A DNA stretch of 64,000 nt from Oscillospiraceae bacterium (GCA_022846095.1 AP025583.1:2356001-2420000), one strand, 5' to 3'; positions 42,653-51,352 are shown, numbered from the stretch's first letter. Numbers and translations are program-made. Notes: generated by a model not told the origin, from the letters alone.

Positions 42653-42684
42653 GCAGCATTTGTTACAGAAAGGGAGAGATCGTA

Positions 42685-43482
42685 ATGGCACAGACCGCTC
42701 AGCGCATGAACCACATTTTCCAGCCCGACGGGAAGACCTTTATCCTGGCAATGGACCACGGCTCCAACTTTAAGGTGCTCCCCGCCATGAAGGACAGCAA
42801 GAAGCTGATCCACGACATCGCCTCCGCCGGTGCGGACGCCTTCCTCTCCACCATCGGCATGGCGGATAAATTCCAGCCCGACTTCCTGGGCAAGGGCATC
42901 ATCCTGCGCATCGACGGCGGCGTGTCCTGCCTGAGCAAGCCCACCAAGGCCATGCAGATCGTGGCCAACGCCGAGGACGCCCTGCGCCTGGGCGCCGACG
43001 CCGTCATCACCATGAGCTTCCCCGGCTCCGTCTTTGAGAACGAGGTGCTCTCCAACATGGCCCGCGTGGCCCTGGACTGCCACAAGTGGGGCCTGCCCGT
43101 GCTGGCCGAGGCCCTCCCCCGCGGCTTTGAGCCCGCAGAGGACGCCCGCACCCCCGAGAACATCACCTTCGCCTGCCGCCAGAGCGTCGAGCTGGGCGCC
43201 GACATGGTCAAGACCAACTACACCGGCGACCAGAAGTCCTTCGCCGAGCTGTGCGAGAGCGTCTACGCCCCCGTCGTCATCCTCGGCGGCGCCAAGAAGG
43301 TCCCCGAGCGCGAGCTGCTCCAGGAGATCAAGGAAGCCCTCGAGGCCGGCGCCGCAGGCGTCGCCATGGGCCGCAACATCTGGGGCAACGACGACCCCGT
43401 CCACTACGCCGCCGCCATCGCCAAGCTCATCCACGAGAACTGCTCCGTGGACGCCGCCCTCAAGGAGATGGGGAAGGCCTAA
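42685..43482 (+). CDS. Class I aldolase, DhnA/FbaB/LsrF type (copy 1)
   Basis: 265 aa TIM barrel. The start FILAMDHGSNF matches the DhnA-type phosphate/metal loop, and the Schiff-base Lys is in MVKTNYTGDQKSF near residue 178. GGAKKVPE and VAMGRNIWG near the C-terminus bind the phosphate. The family includes fructose-bisphosphate aldolase, LsrF and related retro-aldolases, so a phosphorylated sugar-like substrate is expected. The dehydrogenase gene follows after 57 nt. Compared with copy 2 at 50498, about 25 differences lie in residues 1-153 and none in 154-265, pointing to gene conversion. AAGGGAGAG precedes the ATG. Confidence 0.88.
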   Translation: MAQTAQRMNHIFQPDGKTFILAMDHGSNFKVLPAMKDSKKLIHDIASAGADAFLSTIGMADKFQPDFLGKGIILRIDGGVSCLSKPTKAMQIVANAEDALRLGADAVITMSFPGSVFENEVLSNMARVALDCHKWGLPVLAEALPRGFEPAEDARTPENITFACRQSVELGADMVKTNYTGDQKSFAELCESVYAPVVILGGAKKVPERELLQEIKEALEAGAAGVAMGRNIWGNDDPVHYAAAIAKLIHENCSVDAALKEMGKA

Positions 43483-43539
43483 GGCGGGTGCTTGCCCCCG
43501 CCGCCTCTTCGCAAAGACATAGAAAGGAAGTCATTTCTT

Positions 43540-44571
43540 ATGGATACATATAAGGTCAGCGTACTCACCGCCCCCGAGACCATCGAGGTGCGCGAGCTGG
43601 AGAAGAAGCAGCCCACCGGCCGCCAGGTCCTTATCAAGGTCGAGTCCTGCGCCATCTGCACTCTGGAGCAGCGCGTCTACAAGGGCATCATGAACAAGTA
43701 CCCGTTCGCCGGCGGCCACGAGGCCGCGGGCACCGTCGAGGCCGTGGGCCCCGCCGTCAAGGGCGTCAAGCCCGGCGACAAGGTGGCCGTGCGCCTGCTG
43801 AACTCCTGCGGCGAGTGCTACTACTGCCGCAACGGCCACGAGAACCAGTGCGTCGTCTCCTTCATCGCCAAGACCCACGACGGCCTCATGGGCCCCGGCG
43901 GCCTGGCAGAGTACATGATGGCCGACGCCAAGGACGTATACAAGATGGCCGACGACCTGGACAGCGACCACGCCGCCCTCAGCGAGCCTCTGGCCTGCTG
44001 CGTCCACTCCGTGCGCCGGGGCCAGATCGAGCTGGGCGACGACGTCGTGGTCGTGGGCTGCGGCATCATGGGCGCCTTCCACATCAAGCTGGCCAAGCTC
44101 AAGGGCGCACGCGTCATCTGCTCCGAGGTCGACCCCAAGCGGCTTGAGGTCGCCAAGAAAATGGGCGCCGACATCCTCATCAACTCCAAGGAAGAGGACG
44201 CGGTGGCCAAGGTCAAGGAGCTCACCGACGGCCGCGGCGCTGACGTGGTTTTCTGCACCGTCGCCATCTCCGCCATCGCCCAGGACGCCGTCAACATGGC
44301 CGGCAAGCTGGGCCGCGTCGTCTTCTACTCCTCCTTCCATCCCGACAACCCCATCGACCTGCTCCCCGGCAAGATCCACTCCGGCGAGCAGATCCTCACC
44401 GGCTCCGTCAACCCCAACCAGAGCGACTTCCTCATCTCCACCCGCCTGCTCTCCTCCAAGGTCATCAACGTCGAGGACCTCATCTCCGACCGCGTGCCCC
44501 TGGCAGACATTGAGCGCGCCTTTACCGAGGCCGTAGACCCCTTCACCTACCGCATCATCGTCAAGCCCTAA
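43540..44571 (+). CDS. Zinc-dependent alcohol/polyol dehydrogenase (copy 1)
   Basis: 343 aa medium-chain dehydrogenase. The GHEAAGTVEAVG motif holds the catalytic-zinc His/Glu. The structural-zinc lobe has CGECYYCRNGHENQC. The Rossmann motif is VVVGCGIMGAFHIKLAKLKGA near residue 170. It likely oxidises a polyol or hydroxyl group of the aldolase pathway intermediate with NAD(P)+. It differs from copy 2 by only about three residues. AGAAAGGAAG is the ribosome site. Confidence 0.9.
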   Translation: MDTYKVSVLTAPETIEVRELEKKQPTGRQVLIKVESCAICTLEQRVYKGIMNKYPFAGGHEAAGTVEAVGPAVKGVKPGDKVAVRLLNSCGECYYCRNGHENQCVVSFIAKTHDGLMGPGGLAEYMMADAKDVYKMADDLDSDHAALSEPLACCVHSVRRGQIELGDDVVVVGCGIMGAFHIKLAKLKGARVICSEVDPKRLEVAKKMGADILINSKEEDAVAKVKELTDGRGADVVFCTVAISAIAQDAVNMAGKLGRVVFYSSFHPDNPIDLLPGKIHSGEQILTGSVNPNQSDFLISTRLLSSKVINVEDLISDRVPLADIERAFTEAVDPFTYRIIVKP

Positions 44572-44575
44572 GCGC

Positions 44576-44622
44576 TTGCAAATGCCGTCGGATTCCGCTA
44601 CAATCATTCTATTACATCTGTC
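44576..44622 (+). promoter_or_regulatory. Promoter and operator half-site of the SorC-type regulator gene
   Basis: TTGCAA, 17 nt, TACAAT (44576-44604), with TTACATCTGTC at 44612-44622, just downstream of the start of transcription. This implies autoregulation. Confidence 0.65.
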
Positions 44623-44666
44623 ATATTATTTTTTCCATATTTTTTAAATTGGAGGGTGTATCAGGA

Positions 44667-45623
44667 ATGAAGAAGGGGAATTTGACGGCCAGAGAGCTTG
44701 AGGAATACACGCGCGTCGCCTACTACTACTACAAGGCGGACTTCACGCAGGAGGAAATCGCCAAACGTATGCAAATGTCACGGCAGAGGGTGAACAGAAT
44801 CCTCGCCTCCTGTATCGATCTGGGCATTGTGAAGATCTCAATCGCCAATCTGGGCAGCGATCTGGAGCTGGAGACGGCGCTGGAGCGCAAGTACGGGCTG
44901 CGCTGCGTCCGGGTTGTGGAGAACGTGGTGGAGAGCAAGGTGCACGAGGACCTGGGCATCGCCGCGGGCGAGTGCCTGGCCAGTTTTATCAGGAAGGGGG
45001 ACATCATCGGCTTCACAAGGGGCCGGTCCACCTCCGCGCTGGTGGATTACATGCCGCCCGTGTCCAAGGATAACCTGACCATCACCCAGCTTTTGGGCAG
45101 CGCGCACAAGGACACGCGGGCCTCCTCCCATCTGGAGGTGGACGACATTGTGTACCGCTTCTCCCTCAAGCTCCACGCCAAGCCCAGTATGCTCTACGCC
45201 CCCGTCATCGTCCAGGACGCGGCGCTGCGGGAATCCCTGATGAAGGACCCCTATTTCCAGCAGGGGTACGACATCATCAAGGCCTGCAACATCGCGGTGG
45301 TGGGCATCGGCACGGCCGACAGCCAGGTGGGCTTCATGACCGAGGTGCTGGGCGAGGCCCCCACCAGCGAAAGCATGGACTGGGCCCGGGACGTGGCCGG
45401 GGAAATCTGCACCCACTTCTTCGACGCCCAGGGGCGCGAGGTCTTCCCGCCCTTCAGCGACCGCATCATCTCCATCTCGCTGGAGGACTATATCAAAATC
45501 CCCATCCGGATCGGCGTGGCCGGCCTGCCCTACAAGGCCGGCGCCATCCGGGCCGCCATCAAGGGCGGCTACATCAATGTGCTCGTCACGGACAAAAAAA
45601 CCGCAAGCATCCTAATCGGATAA
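44667..45623 (+). CDS. SorC/DeoR-type sugar-binding transcriptional regulator
   Basis: 318 aa. The N-terminal HTH (FTQEEIAKRMQMSRQRVNRIL) is at residues 30-50. The C-terminal sugar-phosphate-binding domain has DIIGFTRGRSTSALVDYMP near 115, AVVGIGTADSQVGFMTE near 215 and GLPYKAGAIRAAIKGGYINVLVTD near the end. Family members (SorC, DeoR-like, LsrR) release their operators on binding a phosphorylated sugar. It sits in the middle of the duplicated catabolic genes and most probably reads the TTACATnTGTC sites at all three promoters. The start at 44667 follows GGAGGG by 10 nt. Confidence 0.88.
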   Translation: MKKGNLTARELEEYTRVAYYYYKADFTQEEIAKRMQMSRQRVNRILASCIDLGIVKISIANLGSDLELETALERKYGLRCVRVVENVVESKVHEDLGIAAGECLASFIRKGDIIGFTRGRSTSALVDYMPPVSKDNLTITQLLGSAHKDTRASSHLEVDDIVYRFSLKLHAKPSMLYAPVIVQDAALRESLMKDPYFQQGYDIIKACNIAVVGIGTADSQVGFMTEVLGEAPTSESMDWARDVAGEICTHFFDAQGREVFPPFSDRIISISLEDYIKIPIRIGVAGLPYKAGAIRAAIKGGYINVLVTDKKTASILIG

Positions 45624-45691
45624 CCCCGGGCGCATACACACCTGGGGCTTCCGGCTCATATCCAATTTCCTTGGCAATATGAAAGGAGGAT

Positions 45692-45712
45692 ATGGCGGAA
45701 TCTCTCCGCCAT
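45692..45712 (+). promoter_or_regulatory. Stem-loop between ribosome site and start codon, permease 1
   Basis: ATGGCGGA, 5-nt loop, TCCGCCAT (8-bp perfect stem) between AAAGGAGG and the ATG at 45722. The same stem with a changed loop stands before permease 2. Folding would shorten the ribosome site to ATG distance from 32 to 11 nt. Alternatively the first ATG is used and the arm codes for MAESLRHVCI. Confidence 0.6.
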
Positions 45713-45721
45713 GTGTGTATT

Positions 45722-47077
45722 ATGTCTGAACAAGTGAACGACGGCAAGTTGGGACTCCTGTCCGCAACTACCATGCTGATCGGCGGCATGATCGGCTCTG
45801 CAATCTTCTCCCTGTCCGGCCTGACCATGGCCGTGGCCGGCCCCGCCTCCGTGCTCTCCTGGCTCATCGCCGCCCTGGTCATGCTGCTCTACGGCATGAT
45901 TATCTCGGAGCTGGCCAGCATCTTCCCCCGCTCCGGCGGCCTGTACATCTTCCCCGCCAAGGCGTTCGGCGGCAAGGCCGGCCAAATCTGGGGCTGGCTG
46001 TCCTGCTGGGGCGGCTGCATCACCAACTGCATCGCGGTGGCCTTCTCCGCCATCTACGTGTCCACCTACCTGGGCGTGAGCATTCCCGCCCTGAATAACC
46101 TGCAGGTGCCCCTGGCCGTGGGCTCCGTGGCCCTGTGCCTGATCCTCAACGCCATCAACTTCTCCACCACCGGCAAGATCAACAACGTGCTGGTGGGCTT
46201 CATGGCCCTGGCCATGCTGGTCTTCGTGGCCGTGGGCTTCTTCGGCGGCCAGTTCGACGGCTCCATCATCACCCCGTTCTTCACCCAGGGCAGCGGCGGC
46301 GCCTCCGGCTTCCTGTCCATGGTGCCCACCGCCATGGTCGGCTACGGCTCCGTGGTCTCCATCGCCTTCATGGTCTCCGAGATCCGCGACCCCAACAAGA
46401 ACGTGTCCAAGTCCATGCTGATCGCCATGGTGGTCGTCACCGCGCTGTACGCCCTGACCATCTTCGCCACCATCGGCCTGGTTTCCACCCAGTTCCTGGC
46501 TGAGAACCCCGGCATGCAGTACATCCCCCTGTACGCGGCCTGCTTCACCACCCTGGCCGGCTATCCCTGGCTGACCGCCGTGGTCACCGCCGCCGCCGTG
46601 CTGGCCCTGATCACCACCATGCTGGTGTGCATGGCCCTCACCGCCCGCTCCCTCGAGGCCGCCGCCGACGACGGCATCCTGCCCAAGCCCTTCGCCAAGT
46701 GCAGCGACAAGACCGGCGTGCCCCTGTTCTCCACCGTGATCGTGGCCATCGTGGCCGGCGCCGTGGCCTCTTTCCCCCAGTTCACCGCCACCATGGTCTC
46801 CTTCGGCGCCATCTTCTCCGTGTTCACCATCGTGGTCAACATCATCGCCCTGATGGTCGCCCGCAAGAAGAACCCGTACGTGCCCGGCAACTTCCGCTGC
46901 CCCGGCGGCTCCGCCGTGCCCGTCATCAGCCTTATCCTCCTGCTGATCTGCAACGCGTCCGACATCATCAACGGCAGCTGGGTCGTGTGGCTGTACACCG
47001 CGGGCTGCTGCGTGGTGGGCCTCATCATCTACTTCACCAGCCGCGCCGGCCGCGGCCTGGCCGAGTCCAAAATTTAA
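45722..47077 (+). CDS. APC-family permease (copy 1)
   Basis: About 451 aa with 12 membrane segments. The APC hallmark is LIGGMIGSAIFSLSG in segment 1 (about residues 18-32), then SELASIFPRSGGLYIFPAKAFG. It is an amino-acid/amine-type secondary transporter by family; the substrate here is not known. Start choice: the ATG at 45692 lies only 2 nt after AAAGGAGG, whereas the ATG at 45722 (MSEQVNDGKLG) becomes well placed if the intervening stem folds. It is paralogous to the gene at 48140. It follows the regulator by 69 nt with no terminator. Confidence 0.88.
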   Translation: MSEQVNDGKLGLLSATTMLIGGMIGSAIFSLSGLTMAVAGPASVLSWLIAALVMLLYGMIISELASIFPRSGGLYIFPAKAFGGKAGQIWGWLSCWGGCITNCIAVAFSAIYVSTYLGVSIPALNNLQVPLAVGSVALCLILNAINFSTTGKINNVLVGFMALAMLVFVAVGFFGGQFDGSIITPFFTQGSGGASGFLSMVPTAMVGYGSVVSIAFMVSEIRDPNKNVSKSMLIAMVVVTALYALTIFATIGLVSTQFLAENPGMQYIPLYAACFTTLAGYPWLTAVVTAAAVLALITTMLVCMALTARSLEAAADDGILPKPFAKCSDKTGVPLFSTVIVAIVAGAVASFPQFTATMVSFGAIFSVFTIVVNIIALMVARKKNPYVPGNFRCPGGSAVPVISLILLLICNASDIINGSWVVWLYTAGCCVVGLIIYFTSRAGRGLAESKI

Positions 47078-47116
47078 TCCACGGCGCCTATCATATCTGA
47101 ATCGAGGGTCACTGAA

Positions 47117-47980
47117 ATGAAACATCTCAACGCCATCGAGAAGATGGAGAACACCTGCATCGCCGTCGGCCACTTCGAGGGGGTCCACAGGGGCCACCTG
47201 GCCGTCGCCGCCAAGCTGGCCGAGGTGGCCAAGGAGCGGGGCCTGACCTCCGTCATCGTCAGCCTGTACGACCCCGCCGCCCCCACCCTCTCCACCGAGG
47301 CGGAGAAGGAGTACCTGCTCAAGGACAGCGGCGTGGACGTGCTCGTCAGCCTGGAGGAGTCCGCCATCCCCGCCGACCTGGCCGCCCGGCTGGGCGCCAA
47401 GGTGGTGGTCGCCTGCCAGTGCTGCGCCGAAAACCCCTATGTGAAGGGCAGCGGCTGCGAGGTCATCACCGTGCCCGGCGCCAAGGACGGGGACACCCCC
47501 ATCACCACCGCGCTGCTGCGCGAGGTGCTCCAGTCCACCGACATGCTGCGCTACGAGGCCCTGGCCGGCCACCCCTACCTGATGATCGGGCCCATCGTCC
47601 ACGGCGCCGCCAAGGGCCGCACCGTGGGCCAGCCCACCGCCAACCAGGGCGTGCCCGAGAACAAGATCAAGCCCGTGGACGGCGTGTACGCCACCATCTC
47701 CTACATCGACGGCCAGGTCTGGATGGGCATGACCAACATCGGCAAGCGCCCCTCTGTGGACAACTTCAACTACGTCACCATCGAGACCAACCTGCTGGAC
47801 TTCAGCGGCGACGTCTACGACAAGATCGAGGTCATGGAGGTCTACGACTTTGTCCGCGGCGTCATGAAGTTTGAAAACCTGGAGAAGGTCATGGAGCAGG
47901 TGGGCCGGGACAAGGAGAAGATCCGCACCCGCCTGGCCGAGATCGCCGCCTCCCACAACCTCCACTTCCACCTGAACTAA
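47117..47980 (+). CDS. Divergent RibF-like protein (FMN adenylyltransferase/riboflavin kinase fold)
   Basis: 287 aa. N-terminal nucleotidyltransferase domain: GHFEGVHRGH at residues 18-27 (normally GxFDGVHxGH). C-terminal kinase-like domain: GRTVGQPTAN near 172, NIGKRPSV near 208 and the catalytic-type Glu in VTIETNLLDF. The usual DFRFGKGR-like stretch of the adenylyltransferase half is replaced by a Cys-rich segment (ACQCCAENP). It lies between two permeases in a catabolic operon, unlike housekeeping ribF, which usually sits by truB/rbfA. It may make flavin cofactors on demand or phosphorylate another substrate. Confidence 0.8.
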   Translation: MKHLNAIEKMENTCIAVGHFEGVHRGHLAVAAKLAEVAKERGLTSVIVSLYDPAAPTLSTEAEKEYLLKDSGVDVLVSLEESAIPADLAARLGAKVVVACQCCAENPYVKGSGCEVITVPGAKDGDTPITTALLREVLQSTDMLRYEALAGHPYLMIGPIVHGAAKGRTVGQPTANQGVPENKIKPVDGVYATISYIDGQVWMGMTNIGKRPSVDNFNYVTIETNLLDFSGDVYDKIEVMEVYDFVRGVMKFENLEKVMEQVGRDKEKIRTRLAEIAASHNLHFHLN

Positions 47981-48109
47981 CGCGCTCCCCGCCGCGCCGC
48001 CGCGCTCCCCTACAGCCCAACGGCTGCCCGAGAACACGGCGGCGCGCCTTACTACATCCCCCCGTACCCGGCAATTGACAATCAACTACCGGTATTATGA
48101 AAGGAGGAT

Positions 48110-48130
48110 ATGGCGGATTTTCTCCGCCAT
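48110..48130 (+). promoter_or_regulatory. Stem-loop between ribosome site and start codon, permease 2
   Basis: ATGGCGGA/TCCGCCAT, identical to that before permease 1, with loop TTTTC. Ribosome site AAAGGAGG before it and GTGTGTGTT then ATG (48140) after it. Confidence 0.6.
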
Positions 48131-48139
48131 GTGTGTGTT

Positions 48140-49474
48140 ATGAGTGAACAAGTAAACGACGGGAAATTGGGTCTGGTCCCATGCGTCGCCATGATCGTCG
48201 GCGGCATGATCGGCTCGGCGATCTTCTCCCTGTCCGGCCTGACCATGTACAACGCCGGCCCCGCCGCCATCGTGTCCTGGCTGCTGGCCGCCCTGGTCAT
48301 GCTGATCTACGGCCTGATCGTGGCCGAGCTTTCCAGCATCTTCCCCAAGTCCGGCGGCGTGTATGTGTTCCCCTCCAAGGCCCTGGGTAAAATCTGGGGC
48401 TGGATCTCCTGCTGGGGCTACATCATGTCCAACATCGTGGCCATCGCCTTCGCGGCCATCTACGTTTCCACCTACCTGGGCGTGAGCTTCCCCGCCTTCG
48501 CCGACCTCCAGGTGCCCCTGGCCGTGGCCGCCGTGGCCGTGTGCCTGGTGCTCAACATGATCAACTTCTCCACCGCCGGCAAGATCAACACCATCCTGGT
48601 GGCCCTGCTGGCCGTTACCCTGGGCATCTACATCTGCGTGAGCCTCTTCGGCGGCTCCTGGGACGCCTCCCTGCTGGTGCCCTTCTTCGGCCAGGGCGCG
48701 GGCGGCCCCACCGGCTTCCTCTCCGTGGTGCCCACCGCCATGGTGGGCTACGGCTCCATCGTCGCCATCGCCTTCATGGTCAGCGAGGTGCGCAACCCCA
48801 ACAAGACCGTGCCCAAGGCCGTGCTCATCGCCATGATCGTCGTGGTCTGCCTCTACGGCCTGACCATCCTGGCCACCGTGGGCCTGGTCTCCTCCCAGTT
48901 CCTGGCTGAGAACCCGGGCATGCGCTACATCCCCCTGTACGCCGCCTGCTTCACCAAGCTGGCCGCCTTCCCGTGGCTGGCCAAGGTGGTCTCCATCGCG
49001 GCCGTGCTGGCCCTGATTACCACCATGCTGGTGGTCATCGCCCTGAGCTCCCGCGCCATCCACGCGGCCGCCGAGGACGGCATCCTGCCCGCCAAGCTGG
49101 CCGAGGTCAGCAAGACCGGCTCCCCCATCCTCCCCGCCGTCATCGTGGCCATCGTCTCCGCCATCGTGGCCTGCTTCCCCCAGTTCACCGCCACGATCGT
49201 CTCCTTCGGCGCCCTGTTCTCGGTCATCACCATCATGATCAACATCATCTCCCTGCTGGTGGCCCGCAGAAAGAACGCCTACGTCCCCGGCAACTTCAAG
49301 GCCCCCGGCGGCTCCGTGCTGCCGGTCATCGCCCTGGCTATCCTGGTGGTCTGCAACCTGTCCGACATCATCGGCGGCGGCTGGATTATCTGGGCCTACA
49401 CCATCGGCGTGTACATCGTGGGCCTTATCATCTACAAGACCAGCCGCGCCGGCCGCGGCCAGATCGCCGCCTAA
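48140..49474 (+). CDS. APC-family permease (copy 2)
   Basis: About 444 aa, 12 membrane segments, very similar to copy 1 over its length (MSEQVNDGKLGLVPCVAMI, then IGSAIFSLSGLTM). It is slightly shorter in loops near residue 90. As with copy 1, the ATG after the stem-loop is preferred; the earlier in-frame ATG (48110) would add MADFLRHVCV. Two paralogous permeases in one operon suggest uptake of two related compounds, or import and export. A strong terminator follows. Confidence 0.88.
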   Translation: MSEQVNDGKLGLVPCVAMIVGGMIGSAIFSLSGLTMYNAGPAAIVSWLLAALVMLIYGLIVAELSSIFPKSGGVYVFPSKALGKIWGWISCWGYIMSNIVAIAFAAIYVSTYLGVSFPAFADLQVPLAVAAVAVCLVLNMINFSTAGKINTILVALLAVTLGIYICVSLFGGSWDASLLVPFFGQGAGGPTGFLSVVPTAMVGYGSIVAIAFMVSEVRNPNKTVPKAVLIAMIVVVCLYGLTILATVGLVSSQFLAENPGMRYIPLYAACFTKLAAFPWLAKVVSIAAVLALITTMLVVIALSSRAIHAAAEDGILPAKLAEVSKTGSPILPAVIVAIVSAIVACFPQFTATIVSFGALFSVITIMINIISLLVARRKNAYVPGNFKAPGGSVLPVIALAILVVCNLSDIIGGGWIIWAYTIGVYIVGLIIYKTSRAGRGQIAA

Positions 49475-49494
49475 CCTTACGATTCCTCTCCCTT

Positions 49495-49558
49495 GGCGCG
49501 CCGCCGCAATCCCATCAGCCTCCGGGCTGGCCCGGGTTGCGGCGGCGCGCCGCTTTTC
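49495..49558 (+). terminator. Terminator after the permease/RibF-like unit
   Basis: Perfect 15-bp arms GGCGCGCCGCCGCAA/TTGCGGCGGCGCGCC enclosing 27 nt with an inner CAGCC/GGCTG stem, followed by GCTTTTC. Confidence 0.8.
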
Positions 49559-49581
49559 TTCTGAAACGGAAAGGTGATATT

Positions 49582-50352
49582 ATGTCAACTGCATACGCCG
49601 CCCCCGCCTGCGCCCCCATCCGCCGCGCAGCCGGCAGCCGGGAGGCCTGCCTGTGCATCCACGGCTTCTGCGGCGCACCCGCCGTGTTCCTTCCCCTGGT
49701 TGATACCATTCTGGACGCGGGCTACGACTGCTACGCCCCCCTCCTGCCCGGCCACGGCACCCGGCCGGAGGACATGATCGACGTGAAGCTGGAGCAGTGG
49801 CTGGACACCGCCTCCGCCTGGCTGGACGAGCTGCTCCCCCGCTATGCGCGGGTCCACCTGCTGGGCCTGTCCCTGGGAGGCGCCATCGCCTCCTGGCTGG
49901 CGGGCACCCGCTCCGGCGACGGGCGCCTGGGCAAGGTGATGCTGCTGGTCCCCGGCTACGCCCTGCGCAACAAGGAGTTCTATCAGATGGACTTCGACGC
50001 TATGGGCGGCAGGCTCATCCCCCTGGCCCAGCAGGTGGACCTGACCCCCGAGCTGGAGGAGAGCGCCTTCCTCTACCCCTTCATGGCCGCCAAGTCCATC
50101 GGCCAGCTCCTGCGCCTGGGCGGATTGGCGCTGGAACAGGTCCCCCGCATCGTCCAGCCCACCCTGATGCTCTACACCGCCGCCGACCCGGTGGTGGACC
50201 CCGAGGTCTGCGCCCGGGCCGCGGGGGAGCTCCCCGGCCTGCGGGCAGCGCACTGCTACCAAAAATCGGGTCACAACCTCCTGCTGGATACCGAGCGCGC
50301 CGACGTGGCGGCCCGGCTGGAGGCGTTCCTCCGCCTGAGCTGGCCCCTGTAG
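49582..50352 (+). CDS. Alpha/beta hydrolase (carboxylesterase/monoacylglycerol lipase type)
   Basis: 256 aa, cytoplasmic. The oxyanion HGFCGAP is near residue 31, the nucleophile in GLSLGG near 95, the acid in ADPVVD near 200 and the His in KSGHNLLLD near 230. It acts on an ester or similar bond. It lies between the permease unit and aldolase pair 2, so it may release the substrate from an imported ester or conjugate; this is context only. GGAAAGGTGAT precedes the ATG. Confidence 0.85.
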   Translation: MSTAYAAPACAPIRRAAGSREACLCIHGFCGAPAVFLPLVDTILDAGYDCYAPLLPGHGTRPEDMIDVKLEQWLDTASAWLDELLPRYARVHLLGLSLGGAIASWLAGTRSGDGRLGKVMLLVPGYALRNKEFYQMDFDAMGGRLIPLAQQVDLTPELEESAFLYPFMAAKSIGQLLRLGGLALEQVPRIVQPTLMLYTAADPVVDPEVCARAAGELPGLRAAHCYQKSGHNLLLDTERADVAARLEAFLRLSWPL

Positions 50353-50392
50353 CGGCTTTGTGTAAAATTTCACAATATTTCGTTCCCAGCGC

Positions 50393-50421
50393 TTGCATTT
50401 CCCGGTGGCCTGTGCTATAAT
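50393..50421 (+). promoter_or_regulatory. Promoter of aldolase/dehydrogenase pair 2
   Basis: TTGCAT, 17 nt, TATAAT with extended TGC. Confidence 0.75.
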
Positions 50422-50436
50422 ATTTTCATAAGCCAG

Positions 50437-50469
50437 TTACATTTGTCATGCTAGTATTACATATGTAAC
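50437..50469. promoter_or_regulatory. Candidate SorC-type operators at pair 2
   Basis: TTACATTTGTC (50437-50447) and the perfect palindrome TTACATATGTAA (50457-50468) lie 16-47 nt after the -10. They share the TTACAT core with the sites at 42623 and 44612. Confidence 0.65.
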
Positions 50470-50497
50470 GTTTTCACTGAGAAAGGAAGATTTTACT

Positions 50498-51295
50498 ATG
50501 GCACAGACCGCACAGCGTATGAACCACATTTTCCAGCCCGACGGCAAGACTTTTATCATGGCCATGGATCACGGCTCCAACTTCAACGTCCTCCCCGCCA
50601 TGAAGAACCCCGGCAAGCTGATCCGTGAGATCGCCGCCGCCGGCGCAGACGCCTACCTGTCCACCATCGGCATGGCCGACAAGTTTCAGGCCGATTTCCT
50701 GGGCAAGGGCATCATCCTGCGCGCCGAGGGCGGCGTGTCCTTCCTGGGCGACCACTCCAAGCCCATGCAGATCGTGGCCGACGCCGAGGACGCCCTGCGC
50801 CTGGGCGCCGACGCCGTCATCACCATGAGCTTCCCCGGCAGCAAGTTCGAGAATGAGATCCTCTCCAACATGGCCCGCGTGGCCCTGGACTGCCACAAGT
50901 GGGGCCTGCCCGTGCTGGCCGAGGCCCTCCCCCGCGGCTTTGAGCCCGCCGACGACGCCCGCACCCCCGAGAACATCACCTTCGCCTGCCGCCAGAGCGT
51001 CGAGCTGGGCGCCGACATGGTCAAGACCAACTACACCGGCGACCAGAAGTCCTTCGCCGAGCTCTGCGAGAGCGTCTACGCCCCCGTCGTCATCCTCGGC
51101 GGCGCCAAGAAGGTCCCCGAGCGCGAGCTGCTCCAGGAGATCAAGGAAGCCCTCGAGGCCGGCGCCGCAGGCGTCGCCATGGGCCGCAACATCTGGGGCA
51201 ACGACGACCCCGTCCATTACGCCGCCGCCATCGCCAAGCTCATCCACGAGAACTGCTCCGTGGACGCCGCCCTCAAGGAGATGGGGAAGGCGTAA
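50498..51295 (+). CDS. Class I aldolase, DhnA/FbaB/LsrF type (copy 2)
   Basis: 265 aa with the same active-site stretches as copy 1 (MAMDHGSNF and MVKTNYTGDQKSF). The N-terminal half has diverged, notably at residues 82-89 (FLGDHSKP here, CLSKPTKA there), close to the sugar-facing loops, while the last 112 residues are identical. This fits two enzymes of different substrate range whose 3' ends were homogenised. GAAAGGAAG is the ribosome site. Confidence 0.88.
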   Translation: MAQTAQRMNHIFQPDGKTFIMAMDHGSNFNVLPAMKNPGKLIREIAAAGADAYLSTIGMADKFQADFLGKGIILRAEGGVSFLGDHSKPMQIVADAEDALRLGADAVITMSFPGSKFENEILSNMARVALDCHKWGLPVLAEALPRGFEPADDARTPENITFACRQSVELGADMVKTNYTGDQKSFAELCESVYAPVVILGGAKKVPERELLQEIKEALEAGAAGVAMGRNIWGNDDPVHYAAAIAKLIHENCSVDAALKEMGKA

Positions 51296-51352
51296 GGCGG
51301 GTGCTTGCCCCCGCCGCCTCTTCGCAAAGACATAGAAAGGAAGTCATTTCTT

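Noticed and set aside
45656-48085. A very long open frame on the minus strand (about 800 codons), rich in Gly, His, Asp and Gln
   Set aside because: It lies antisense to the permease and RibF-like genes. Its low-complexity composition is what the opposite strand of GC-rich, G/C-ending codons gives. No ribosome site and no domain.
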